This document shows, in pieces, positions 21,857 through 32,925 of a DNA stretch of 64,000 bases. Source of the stretch: Alnus glutinosa. Lineage: Eukaryota > Streptophyta > Magnoliopsida > Fagales > Betulaceae. The notes under the pieces were generated by a model that saw nothing but the letters and a program-made list of their open reading frames with translations, searched no databases and was not told the DNA's origin. The stretch covers positions 7,444,501 to 7,508,500 of the forward strand of contig NC_084896.1 in assembly GCF_958979055.1 (NCBI RefSeq). Direction: 5' to 3'. How positions within the stretch are numbered: the first letter of the stretch is position 1; the number at the start of each line of letters is the position of its first letter. The translations under genes were made by a program, and so were the position numbers.

Positions 21857-23640
21857 ACATTTTGCTAGTCCCTTAGCAAAACAAAATGAAAAACAAAATC
21901 AAAGCATGAAACATAAATCCTCTTTCGTGGGAGACACGATTGCATTTAGCATATGCAACAAGCCTTTTAAACCCCTAGGACTCCCTAGTGGACGAGTGAA
22001 GTCTCGTGAGGGTTTGCCAGAAATGATACCCACAAACATTCAAACATTATGCTGTCAACGAGAAAAAGTTTTACCCAGACCATGGTTCATACGTCATTGG
22101 CATGCTTAAAAAGACAAACCCCATCATAAACATCAACAGGGGATCCAATCATCAAATCACTCATAAATGGACAGTTAAGACATCACATTTCCTCAAAAGT
22201 GTAGAGTGAAATCAACATGCAATTATGAGGTTTCATTTTAATCTCAAGATAAGTAGTTCAAAAATCATTGGAATCCCTATCAAATGAAACAACCAAGGCA
22301 AGATATGCAAATTATTTTATTTTATTTATATATATATATATATTTTTTTGTTTTTTTTTGTTTTTTTGTTTTTTTTGTTTTTTAATATGTTGGCTGTGCA
22401 ATGCTCGGCTCCCTTAAGCTTTCTAATTGACCCATGTAACGAGTGTTGGGCCAGTGGCTCCCAAACCAAATGGTCTTAGGGCACTAGATGTAGAAACATC
22501 CCTAAGGGCTTAATTACTCAAGTCAAAAAGGCTACGAAGCCAAACTAGCCATACAATTAACCAAATTGAAATTCTCACCTTTTGACGCGAACACTCAATG
22601 CTTAGTGAGGCAAGAGGCCCGGTTACTCAGTGAAAAACTCAAAATGATCTTCTTTTTTTTTTTTTTTTTTTTTAATATATATATCTTGCAAGCCAAGGTT
22701 ATTTATCAATAAGTCATCCAACAACTCTCAAAATACACAATTAAGCACAAATTCATACCCCACAAATTACATGCTAACGTGCTCGTGATAGTTCAACTCA
22801 AGTGAAATCTTACTAGCCCAAAAATAAGTCAAAAGACTCAGATTCCTAAAGACATGATGTGTTCAAAAACTTAAGCAAGCCGATGAAATGCAAACCATAG
22901 CTATGGCTTAACTCAAACTTGACAACATAAATTTTTTTTTTTTTTTTTTTTTAATTAAAACATTTTAAGAACAAAAAGACAACTAAAAATAACTAAAAAC
23001 AATTAGAAAAATTAAACAAACACACAAATGGAAACTTAAACAAACAAACAAACAAATGAAATAAACAAACAAACAAATGGACAGAGTGCTTTTCCATACC
23101 CCCAAACTTGAATTACACATTGTCCGCAATGTGTAGTGTAGAAATACATTACCAGAAATACGGAAACATCGAGGTGTGAAAGGTCAAAGCGTCCCCCAAA
23201 CTTAAACACCAAAACACCTGTCAACAAAAACTTAACAGCAACATTTCTCATAGACACAAACATCAAAATGTTAGTTGCTGTTAGAAATAAAAGTAAAATG
23301 AAAAGAAATAAAAATGAAAGAAATCAACTATACAAAAAAAAGTAAAAGGGAAAAGAAAATTTACAGCGCCTTCTCAGGTGGCCAACTTGCTTGCTTCGCA
23401 GGATCTTCGTAGCACCATTTTTTTTTTATTATTATTACAGTCCATAAATAAATAAAAAAATAAAGAAAATAAAAATAAAAATAAAAAAATAAAAATATAA
23501 TTATTGTCTTACAAAACGAAGTACTTCTAAGAAAACATAAATAAAAATAAAAAATAAAGAAAATAAAAATATAATTATTGTCTTACAAAACGAAGTACTT
23601 TTAAGAAAACATAAACTTGCGAATCGGACCTTTCCTGCAA
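21857..23640 (-). other. Untranslated 3' interior of the LARD-type element
   Basis: No coding frame. It contains AT-rich and T-rich tracts (22320-22380, 22650-22690, 22930-22955) and two internal polypurine-like motifs. AGAAAATTTACAGCGCCTTC at about 23357 recurs at about 25450, indicating internal duplication. Confidence 0.6.
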
Positions 23641-23666
23641 CATCCCCATAGTATGCTTATACCTGA

Positions 23667-24200
23667 CTAAGTTTCTGGGCGGAAAACCCTGAGGTTTTGG
23701 ACTACACGCAAGAGGTCCTGGTGTTGCTCTTGGAGACGATTGGTATTTTGCTCCAACTCAGCATACCTCTTCTCCAAGTCTTTCGCATATGAATCTACCA
23801 CCTTCTTCAGCTTTTTATTTTCTTGCTGTAGGACCCGATTCCTACGCCTAAAGTCCATGTACATTCGCTGCAAAGCCAAAGTTTGAGCTTTTAGCGCTTG
23901 GACTTCATTCCCTCGAACTTGCAGACGTCGAGCCATGTTTGTAACTGAAGAAGCACTCTGAATACTGAAAGCCAAAGAGTCATTGATGGCTTGAGCATCA
24001 GTCCTATCCGCCAACAACTTATTATCTCGAGGAGTTATGATGCCCTGAGCCATGGATGCAGCTGCTGCATCATTCAGCATCACAGAGTCATTGGTCATGA
24101 GAGGACCTTTTTGCGTTAAGAATAATGGACGCCAAATCTCGGGTTGTACTACTGGCGTAGCATTCAGATCAAGATTATTTTGGGAAGAGGAAGAAGCCAT
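23667..24200 (-). CDS. Coiled-coil ORF of the LARD-type element
   Basis: 177 codons, intact, starting MASSSSQNNLDLNATPVVQP. The N-terminal 90 residues are polar and mostly without pattern. From about residue 95 to 170 it is a strong coiled coil with heptads (VQALKAQTLALQRMYMDFRR; VLQQENKKLKKVVDSYAKDL; RYAELEQNTNRLQEQHQDLL). Similar ORFs exist, to my recollection, as uncharacterised proteins in other woody dicots, always repetitive. No enzymatic motif is present. A structural, gag-assembly or nucleic-acid-packaging role is conceivable, but this is inference. The frame is open despite the element's lack of pol, which suggests selection or a very recent origin. Confidence 0.7.
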   Translation of the reverse strand: MASSSSQNNLDLNATPVVQPEIWRPLFLTQKGPLMTNDSVMLNDAAAASMAQGIITPRDNKLLADRTDAQAINDSLAFSIQSASSVTNMARRLQVRGNEVQALKAQTLALQRMYMDFRRRNRVLQQENKKLKKVVDSYAKDLEKRYAELEQNTNRLQEQHQDLLRVVQNLRVFRPET

Positions 24201-24348
24201 TTTTTTCTGGAAAACTTAGGAAACGATGATATTCCTCAAAGAATCTGAAGGAGAGAAAGATAGAAATGAAGCGGTGATTCGAAATATTTGAAGGGAAGGA
24301 AAGAGAACTTAATCACTGGGCGAGACGCGGTTTAATCAACGTCATTCT

Positions 24349-24534
24349 GAGCGCAGCCTCCACTATCACTAGTAGACAGCCGCCCACGAATCACGAGTTC
24401 TCTTCTTTTTGAGTGCAGCCTCCATTATCACTAGTAGACAGCCGCCCTCGAATCACGAGTTCTCTTCTTTTTGAGCGCAGCCTCCATTATCACTAGTAGA
24501 CAGCCGCCCTCGAATCACGAGTTCTCTTCTTTTT
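24349..24534. repeat. Three tandem 62-bp repeats
   Basis: Units start at 24349, 24411 and 24473 (GAG(C/T)GCAGCCTCCA(T/C)TATC...TCTTCTTTTT) and differ at a few bases. They lie just upstream of the coiled-coil ORF on the minus strand, so they may sit in its leader. Confidence 0.92.
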
Positions 24535-25418
24535 GAGTTTTCACCCTTTTCACCTTCTCGAATTCCGAATTTACCCAATGACTTTTTCGGATTCATCGCC
24601 GCACTTTCCGCAACTAGCAGTCGTAGAGGGGCATCCCGAGAATGAGCTGGATGAGCGTTCCGAGAAAGGGATGGAGATATTACGATTCACTGTCGGCACC
24701 ACTTGCACCGTCCCCTCTCAAATTTTCTCTATAAATTTACTCGTCTTCTCTCTGGCAAAGCACACCTATGAGCTCTCAACCCTTCACACTTCGAGAGCCA
24801 AATCTTTCTTCTAATCTGAACTCATCATCGCTTCTTGGAAGGGAAGATGTAGTTCATAACCAATTTCAAAGTTTAAAGTTGGGAAAAATGCAGCATCACA
24901 ACCAGATTCACAAACAACGAAGCAAGACTATTCTTGATCATACTATCCAGAAGCAAGATTATTCTTGATCATGCAAGACCTTCTCTTCCGTCTTGTCAAC
25001 CTGGACGCTCTTCACATCTATCCTCAATCCGGTGATGGCGATCTATGACAGAAGAGAAATAGCACTACGATATGAGTACCGCGCTCATATCCTTTCCGGA
25101 TTGCTTGCCTCGCCTTCTTTGCTTTCTTCACATTCCCCACCTTCCTCTCCTTCGAGGCTTCCATGTTCTCATTTAGCAAGCTTTCCATGGTTCATGTGGG
25201 TTGAAATTGTAAGGGTAGTTGGTTGGAGCAAGTGTCCTACCACTAGGTGAAACATGTTGTACAGAAGAATCTCAATAATTATCAAAATAAGAATCCATGC
25301 TTCACTTACACCCTATAGCAAGAAGTTATCCCACCATTGAAAAATTAAAAATAAACTAACAAACAAAAACAGACAACAAAATAAGGTAAAACAGAAACAA
25401 AATATTTAACAAAAATAA
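24535..25418 (-). other. LARD interior between ORFs, with duplicated gag-start segment
   Basis: About 150 bases at 25189-25350 repeat 26478-26640, the start of the gag-like ORF, at about 85-90 percent identity by eye (CATGGTTCATGTGGGTTGAA in both). A partial tandem duplication inside the element is the simplest explanation. No intact frame. Confidence 0.6.
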
Positions 25419-26591
25419 TTAAAAAAAACAACTGTGCGAAAAGGTAAAAGAAAATTTACAGCGCCTTCCCCGATCATGTGGATGTCCAACCAATCCCTTC
25501 CACCCTTTCTTCTTAAAGAATTGATGTCCCTCGAGAGAAATGTTTCGCCATCTTATGTAACTAACTTGCTTGCTTCGAAGGATCTTTGTAGGACGATGGT
25601 TCCTAGATTTGCACGGTTGTGTGCATAGATCCTTGACAGTTTTGGCATAAGATGGCTCTTTGAGACATGTAAGAATTAAAGCTTGGGGCTCATGAAATGT
25701 CTCAAGAGGGATGGTGATGAAGGAATGAGCTTCAGTACTCATTCCGTATTCGGACATATTTGGATTTGGCGGGGGCGCTGCTTGCTCCAGGTGCTCCTCC
25801 TTTTCTTCCTCTTCATTGCCATCCACCATTTCCTCACTCTCAATTGTTGATGTGTCTTGGACATGCTCATGATAAAGATTGCTGGAATCATCCTCATCAA
25901 TCATGTAGTGCCCTTTAGCCATCAACTGACCTTGAAACTCTTCTTCCTCCAGTCTGTTATACTCGGCAACCAGATATTCGAACTGTCTTTCTATCCTGGC
26001 AATCGCCTGAGTGTTTTCCAAGGTGGCATTCTTTACTTCATTAATGGTCAGAATGTTTTCCAAAGTGACATTCTTCATTTCATTAATGGTTTGGCTTGAA
26101 AACTGCATGAAGTCCTTGAGAGTGTCTTCTAATGACAGCTCTGGGTGTGTTGCTTGAATGGTGGAGTGGCCAGTCATCTCTATGAAGTCCTTCAGTGTAT
26201 CTTCTAATGATTTTTGGGGAAGGGGATCATAGGATTAGCTTTCGAACTGCAGATATTCAGGATGATGCAGTTCCTGGAATTGGGGGGCATAACTTCCCAT
26301 GGCTTGAGCTTGCCATGAGAAGTCAGAATGGTTGCTCCAGTCCGGGTTGTAAAAATTGGGATTTGAATCGAATCCCGGGCTGGAGGAGTTAGTGTTCATT
26401 TGCTCATGTGAATAATGATAGAATTGTCCCCAAAAGGGACAATTATTGGCACTATGATGAGGATCAGAGCAATATGAACATGGTTCATGTGGGTTGAAAT
26501 GGTAAGGGTAGTTGGTTGGATCGGGTGTCCTACCACTAGGCGAAGCATGTTGTGCAGAAAAATCACAATAATTATCAAAATAAGAATACAT
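25419..26591 (-). pseudogene. Gag-like ORF with zinc knuckle, one in-frame stop
   Basis: One continuous minus-strand frame of about 390 codons, interrupted only by TAA at 26235-26237. Residues 38-51 (CSYCSDPHHSANNC) are a CX2CX4HX4C zinc knuckle, as in retroviral and gypsy nucleocapsids. The part after the stop has a repeated helical segment (SLEDTLKDFI / SLEDTLKDFM), then NVTLENILTINEVKNATLEN, an acidic block (DGNEEEEKEEHLEQ) and a basic tail. The order (knuckle before the helical part) is unlike normal gag, where the knuckle is C-terminal. It is probably a rearranged gag or accessory nucleic-acid-binding protein. The stop could be a C-to-T change of CAA, or the two halves could be separate proteins, since a Met follows the stop. 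Confidence 0.6.
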
Positions 26592-27248
26592 GCTTCACTT
26601 ACACCCAATGGCAAGAAAATATCCCACCAAAGATATGAACCAAATTTTTTTGCTGCAAGTGGGGCAAACAGAATTCTCTAAGAGCCCAGGTTCGTTCCCA
26701 GGAAAGTGAGGGGGGTCACACCGGACACACTTAAATCCCAAGACTTTCCTAGCCAGAACTTGCCTAGACACTTGGATAGCGCCGTAGACCACACTAGCAA
26801 AGTTTTTTTTTTTTTTTTTTTTAAAGATTAAAAGAAAGAAAAAAAAAAATAGCACAAACAAAATAAATAAATAAAAAAAAATTGAAGACTAACAAGAATG
26901 CATAAAACAACCAAAGACACCAAAAAGACAAGAATTAAAACTTACAAATTTGGACCAAAGAAAATAATTTTTTTGGCAAGAATTTCTGCTACTGAACTTT
27001 TCCAGGTAACACCTCTAGTGTTGGTTCGATCGATCGACTTTGCAAAATTCCGCACAACCTGAAATAACAATAAAACAGAAAACCTTGCTTTTTTTTTTTT
27101 TTTTTTTTGGGTTAGACAATAAAACAAAAACAAATAAAAATAAAAAGAAACAAAAATTGGAAGAAGAAAAAGAAAACAAAAATCTACCTAAACTAGTAGA
27201 AAAATAAAATCAATTCAAACAAAAATCAACTTCCACAAACAAAACAAT
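26592..27248 (-). other. 5' untranslated interior of the LARD-type element
   Basis: Runs from the primer-binding site to the gag-like start. It includes T/A runs near 26800 and 27090 and no open frame worth calling. Confidence 0.6.
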
Positions 27249-27266
27249 TCCCCGGCAACGGCGCCA
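27249..27266 (-). promoter_or_regulatory. Primer-binding site, tRNA-Asp type
   Basis: Minus strand TGGCGCCGTTGCCGGGGA, six bases inside the 5' LTR. This is complementary to the 3' end of plant tRNA-Asp as used by Athila/Tat-type gypsy elements (from memory). Confidence 0.85.
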
Positions 27267-27272
27267 AAAACT

Positions 27273-28719
27273 TGATGTGTTTTAAAATAGTACTCGCAAG
27301 TGCACGAATCATTTTGCAATATAGTGTTATGCAAGTGCGAGGTCGATCCCACAGGGAATTGTGTTGCGAAAATTAATCTCTATTCAAACTAATCCTATTT
27401 TAACCTAGTTCCAAATTTAGGGGTTTTTGATAAAAGAAAACATGAACAAAAATAATGAAGATAAAGGGGTCTAGGGTTTTGGAATCCACACTCACCAAAT
27501 CATATCAACCTAATCTCATGCTCATCACACTTATTCGAGGTTGTCACGTACAAATCTTAGGTATGCTCTACATTGCTTCAAAAATCATTTAGATCATTCA
27601 ATGATTTCGTTCATAGCACAAATCACAAAGAGTACCAATTGAAATCCAAACATCCAATGTATCATTCAATCACAATGGATATCTTCATTCGAACCGATAA
27701 AACAATGTATTAGTCAAACGACGCACAATGAATGTCCAATGTTTTGATAGATGAAAAACCAAGCAACCGATTTAATGAAACTTATTCCACATCATCACTT
27801 GTATCCGGAAACCACAAGAGATATCAAAACATCATTTCAAGAAAATCGAAGTAGAACAATGAGAAATCAAACCCATAAACTCAAATAGCATGAACAAGCA
27901 AGAAACTCGGTTTCTCTTCAATGGTGAGGTTTCATCCTCAACCCCAAACGAAAATATTAGCTACACATGATAAAATAACTACAACTTAAAACATTAAATT
28001 AAAAGCATAAAAATCAAAGAGTTGCAAAAGGAAAGAAATAAGCTACAAGAAGAAGAGAAGCAAGAAGTTATGTACAAAGAGGCTCATGCCTCTTCTCCCT
28101 TTCTTGATTTTCAGCCTTGGTCTCCTTTTATAGCCAAGTGGTTTGTGTGGAATGGGTGAGTGGGTGTATGAGTGGAGAGATGAGTGGTGAGTGTTTTATG
28201 GAATGAGTGGTGAGTGTTTTATGGAATGAGTGGTGAGTGTTTTATGGAATGATGTTGAGTGGAAAAAAAAGTGATTAAGTGGCTGAGAATGTGGAGAAAA
28301 ACGTGTATTGGCTCTAGCTTTGGGGAGACAAGGGATGAAGCAAAAGAAAAATAATAAGAGAGATGGTTCCGGATTTTCGGGATGATCCGACGACTGAAAT
28401 TCAAACAGCCATATCTTTTTCCACGCATCTCCAAATTGGCTGAAAATTATTGCGTTGGAAAGCTGACATCTTGAACTTCAATTTAGAACTAAGAAACTCC
28501 CAAAACGGATATCTTTTGGTCCTGTTATGATCAGTCTAAATGTACTGGTCTGCTGCATCCGAATTTCCTTGTATTTTGCTTGAATTGTATCATTTCTCTC
28601 TTATTGTCCTACAAAATATAAAAACACTAAAACTAACCAAAGCATTAGAAAATAACAAAGCTAAAGGTTTAACTAATGTAAATTAAGGGGTCCAAATACA
28701 CAATATTTGGTACTCATCA
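27273..28719 (-). repeat. 5' LTR of the LARD-type element
   Basis: 1447 bp, nearly identical to 20393-21841. A minus-strand TATAAAAG at 28125-28132 would drive the element's transcript leftward. Confidence 0.93.
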
Positions 28720-29259
28720 ATGTACTCACTTTGGAATTGACAAATCCGATTTTAACTCCACTTAACGAAATTCCGGTTTACTCAATTTCTTGATTGATTA
28801 GACTAAACCACATCATATAGGTTTTCTATTCCTTGATTGAGTAGGCCTAATCACATCTTATAGGTCTTCCAATTGGAGTTGGACTAAACCTACTTGAATT
28901 TAAGTCCATCATCATGTCTTGAATAAACTTCTTCACCGACTTAACCACTAGACTAAAACTTATAACCAAATAAATTTTAATGGCCAGCTCGCTGACATCT
29001 TGCCATCTGTCACCGCCTATCACAATTATAGAAATTTCTGTTTAACAATCCCAAATCAATTGTTTGGTGATGCTTGTTATTTATAGAGTTGTACAGGTAT
29101 TGTAACCCAAGAGTAACTATACTTTGATTTGAATTCTAAAGTATACCATGCTAATAGAATGTATCTACTTATTTGAAACACATTCTAGCTTATCTCATTT
29201 GATGAGGATGAGTCTTAGTTGGTTGAATAGAACAACATCAATTAAGAGTCCTTAGCTTT
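28720..29259 (-). mobile_element. LTR-like remnants flanking the nest
   Basis: Continuation of the repeat split by the LARD-type element, then (about 29030-29250, minus strand) a second LTR-like stretch with CTATAAATAACAAGC and CTTGGGTTACAATACC. It is probably the 3' LTR of the copia element whose pol end lies just upstream on the same strand. Boundaries are not resolved. Confidence 0.45.
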
Positions 29260-29477
29260 TAGCTTGGCTATTAAGAGTGTTTGAGTTGAACTACATTAGT
29301 GGAGAGTCCTTAATAGGTAAGGTTCTAATATGCCCCGCAATCGTAGTGTAGAATGTACATTGAGATTGGATCGTAATAAACAGAATCTGGTGGAGACTAA
29401 AGGCTTAATTAGTGAGCACATCTACAATTTGATCCTTGCTAAAGAGAAACCGAACCACTAATGTTTTTTCTGCAACT
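29260..29477 (-). pseudogene. Ty1/copia polyprotein, C-terminal end
   Basis: The minus strand reads VVRFLFSKDQIVDVLTN then LNVHSTT-like and AGHIRT segments with frame breaks. This matches the end of copia RNase H (pattern F..SKDQIADVFTKPL...FRDNLNV). It is the piece separated from 41030-42110 by the CACTA insertion; removing that element and one ACT joins the two. Confidence 0.6.
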
Positions 29478-29952
29478 CACTACAAAAATAAAGGCATTTA
29501 TGGATGGTTTTTTTCTAGACGGTTTCTAAAATTCTAGACGGTTTTAACTAAACTATCTAGAATTTCACATTTCCAAACGATTTTGGATGAAACCGTCTAT
29601 AAATGTTATTCTTAGACAATTTTATGGACAATTTTAGACAATTTCACATTTCCCCATGCCATTTCATCAATCCGCGTGATGCCCCAAATTTCACCACATC
29701 CATCCAATTTTTTCCCCAGCAAAAATCAAAACCGTCCATTTCTTTTGACAGCCAAAAAAACATTTGTATAAAGAAAAAACCCTAGCCTGAAACATCACAA
29801 CCGGGCATCGCTTATCTGCGGTCGCAGCATCAAATCGGGAGAAGAGGGAAGGAGTCATAGGGAGGAGATCGATCTGATTGGGCGTTGAGGGAGAGATCGA
29901 TGGTGGCGGCTCTGTCCCTCGATCCGGATCCACCGGCCCCAGGGTCCACGCC

Positions 29953-32658
29953 TGTAGCGCCCCAGTTTTTAAAACATATTAGTAATTTGGTTAAAGAATA
30001 AAAATAATTATTTTTATTTGTTTTATAAATATTTTCAATTTAACCGGTGTTTTTAATAAACTGACAATTAATTTTTATCACCAAATATATATTACTGAAT
30101 TAATATAATTGACGGATAAATAAACCGTAAAACGTATTTTCATAAATTTATAATATATGGTTTTAATAATAAAACTTTATAATATTTTATTATTCATTTT
30201 TCAGCATCTTCTCCTATCTATTTCTTTTATTTGTTTATTCCTCCACCTTCATTTTTAATAAACGCATACACTCATCTTTTGTTTCTTCTTCTTATTTTTC
30301 TACTCCACTAATCGACCACCAACTTCTCCATTTTAGTTCTTTAATCAACCACCAACTTCTCCATTTTAGTTCTTTAATCAACCCACTAATTTTTCCACTC
30401 ACCTTACTATTATAAAAGAGAGCAAAGCTCTCTGTGGAATTCGCAGACCCCCTTTATTCTCTATCTTCTTTCTTCTTCTTCTTTCTTTTCTTCTAAGACC
30501 AAGTGACCAACAGAGAGAGTGAGATGAGGAATTAGAGTAGTGAAGGAGAGAAGTTGTCCAGACCCAGAAGCCCAGTCCAGCAAGCAGAAACCCGTAAGCC
30601 CCACAAACTGATTTCAAGCCCAAACCCAGAAAGCCTGTGATCCACAAATCAACCCATGAACCATGGATTCGAACCCAGCAACCCAGCAAGCCAAACCCAA
30701 CCCAAGCCCATAACCTGTGAGCCCAGTTCAGCAAAACCCACAAGCCCAAAGCCCAGACCGAAGCCATTAAACCCAGCAGTAACCCAGACCCACTGAGCTT
30801 GACCCGAACCCGGAACCCCGACCCGCCGGCGACCCGCCTCCGGTGACTTTTCCGGCGACTCTCCGGCGACTTTTCCGGCGACTTCCAAAACTCACCGTTT
30901 CGACTGGATTTTCGAGTGAAAATCCTTAATGTGAGTTTCTAAGTTTTTAATTAGCCTAAAAGTATATATTTTCATAAAAATCAAGTAACTAGTATATTAG
31001 AATATAACTTTAATAATTATAGAATTGAATATTCTTATTATAACTTATTTATGTATATTATATTTTGAAAAATATATATATACTCTAAAGTATTGATTAT
31101 GTTTGATTATTGATAATTAATGAGTGATGTTGTTTAAACTAAGGGCTTGATTAATTATAAAACTCTAGAATTAAAGAACGATTTCATGAGTTTAATCATG
31201 TAATGCATTGTTTTAGAAATTGAGTATTATGGAAATTGAGCATGCTGTATTATTATGATTTCTCAAATATATTGGTTGAAATAACTGTTAATATGTTTTG
31301 TTAATTGGTTTGGTAATTGGATTGATGTTCCCTAAAAGTGATTAGGTTTTGTTAGAAAAATACATAGGTTTCTTGTTGGTTGATTTCTCTATGCTATAGA
31401 GAATGATATCAGGAATTTTAGATTGTACTCGAGTGATTACTTGAGACCTAGATTAGATGTTATTCCAAAGTATTGATTTGCTAATTGATTAAGTAAATAT
31501 TAAGTTTTAACCATGTTGAGTGTTCATAAATGTAAGTGATTTTCCAATTAATAGATGATCGCTTATATGTATGTGTCTATGTATAAAAATAGAATTCATG
31601 TTGAGGCATGAGTTTCTAGAAAGTAATGATATTGACCTTGTATGCACATGTATATGTGTTTGATGCAGATGATGAATTGAGACAGCACAAAAAGGACAGT
31701 AAGTATAAATTACTTACTGAGGGTAGCACTGGATTTCAGTAATGTTGTGTTTATGTTTTATTTTAATTGAATGCGTGTGACTGATTATTGCATACTGTTA
31801 ATAATTAACCTATTAATATTGGGCGCAACGTCTCCCAAAGGTTCATGATAGAGTTGAACCGGAAACAATAATAATCATATTGATTGGAACGGCTTTCAAA
31901 GTACTAGAGGAGGGAGGTCTCCGATAGTGCGAAAACAAGTTAATTAAAATGTAATGGAGAGGAGGGAACGGCCTCTAGAAAGACGCTAAACGGGGGGGCG
32001 TGCCCTTACAAGAGAGGAGTGTAATCACTATATAAACTGTTAAAACTTTGCATGAAAAACTATCACCACATCATTATGTCATATCTGTTCCTTAAAATAA
32101 CGCATAAATCATGATGTTGTTGAATGACAGTTAGCTCACTTATGGAACTATGGGATTGTGGTTATAACCACCTTCTCATAGATGACTGTGCAGGTACAGA
32201 CACTGACGAGTATCAGGATTATCAGGAGCCTTATGATGATCCTGGTTTCATAGATGAGACGGTCTAAAGTCTTCTTTTTATGATAGACTTGCTGAACAGT
32301 TTATCTTCCATGTCGTTATTAGGTTTTATTTTATGTACTTTCCAGACATCTTACGCTTTATTTTATAGTTTGTAATATGACTATTATTACATAGGACGTG
32401 AGCCGTGGTGGCCCTTATGTTATTGCTTTTGTGTGTATTTATTTGTAAGACCTTTTATTATTATTATAATGTAAGTTGAGGTATTTCAATTAAAGCTCTA
32501 TGTGTGTTGAAAGGGAATTGTCCCTATCGGTGATGTTTAAAAAAAAAAAAGATATTCGTATTTTTCCGCTGCCAGATTTATCAACTCTGAATGGTTAATG
32601 ACACGTAATTATCCAGATATAATTACTTACGCTTTTTTGTAAAAAGCCGGTCGTTACA
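29953..32658 (+). repeat. 5' LTR of the chromovirus
   Basis: 2706 bp. TATA box TATAAAAG at 30411-30418, followed by a CT-rich leader and a GC-rich stretch (30540-30890) with GGCGACTTTTCC tandem units. Frames here (for example the minus-strand Trp/Leu-rich ones) are LTR sequence, not genes. A 24-codon acidic coding-like segment lies at 32196-32267. Confidence 0.95.
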
Positions 32659-32661
32659 GTA

Positions 32662-32678
32662 TGGTATCAGAGCGGTCG
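32662..32678 (+). promoter_or_regulatory. Primer-binding site, initiator-Met tRNA type
   Basis: TGGTATCAGAGCGGTCG. The first 12 bases are the usual complement of the 3' end of plant initiator tRNA-Met; the remainder deviates from the full-length match. Confidence 0.9.
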
Positions 32679-32925
32679 ACTCTGAGTGCCTTAAAGACCT
32701 TAGGTGTCTAGGAATTACCAAAACTTGGAAATATGAAACTACCTTTGTTTGAAATTATAAATAAGTTACTAACCCAACTTGTATGATGGTTGATAAATGA
32801 AGAACAAATATAATGATAACTTAAGGATAAAATTGTTAAATCTCTCTTATTTGAAGCATATGAGATAAACATTGATACAGATTCTCTTAGATGTTATTGG
32901 TCCAAACTTATCATGTATATAGATA

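Larger units (their letters stand above)
20393..28719 (-). mobile_element. Large non-autonomous LTR retrotransposon (LARD-type, gypsy-like)
   Basis: Two LTRs (20393-21841 and 27273-28719), both TGATGTGTTTTA...GTACTCATCA, flanked by the 5-bp duplication ATGTA (20388-20392, 28720-28724). On the minus strand the right LTR is 5', followed by a primer-binding site TGGCGCCGTTGCCGGGGA (tRNA-Asp type). A polypurine tract GTTTGGGGGTATT abuts the 3' LTR. The 5.4-kb interior has no protease, reverse transcriptase, RNase H or integrase. It holds a gag-like ORF with a zinc knuckle (one stop) and an intact coiled-coil ORF. I saw about five substitutions and one short indel between the LTRs, so insertion is recent. 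Mobilisation would have to be by an autonomous gypsy relative. Confidence 0.9.

Noticed and set aside
30399..30888. Minus-strand Trp/Leu/Gly-rich open frames (also 38052-38537)
   Set aside because: They lie inside the chromovirus LTR leader region, repeat identically in both LTRs and have codon-bias artefacts from CCCA-rich sequence; not genes.
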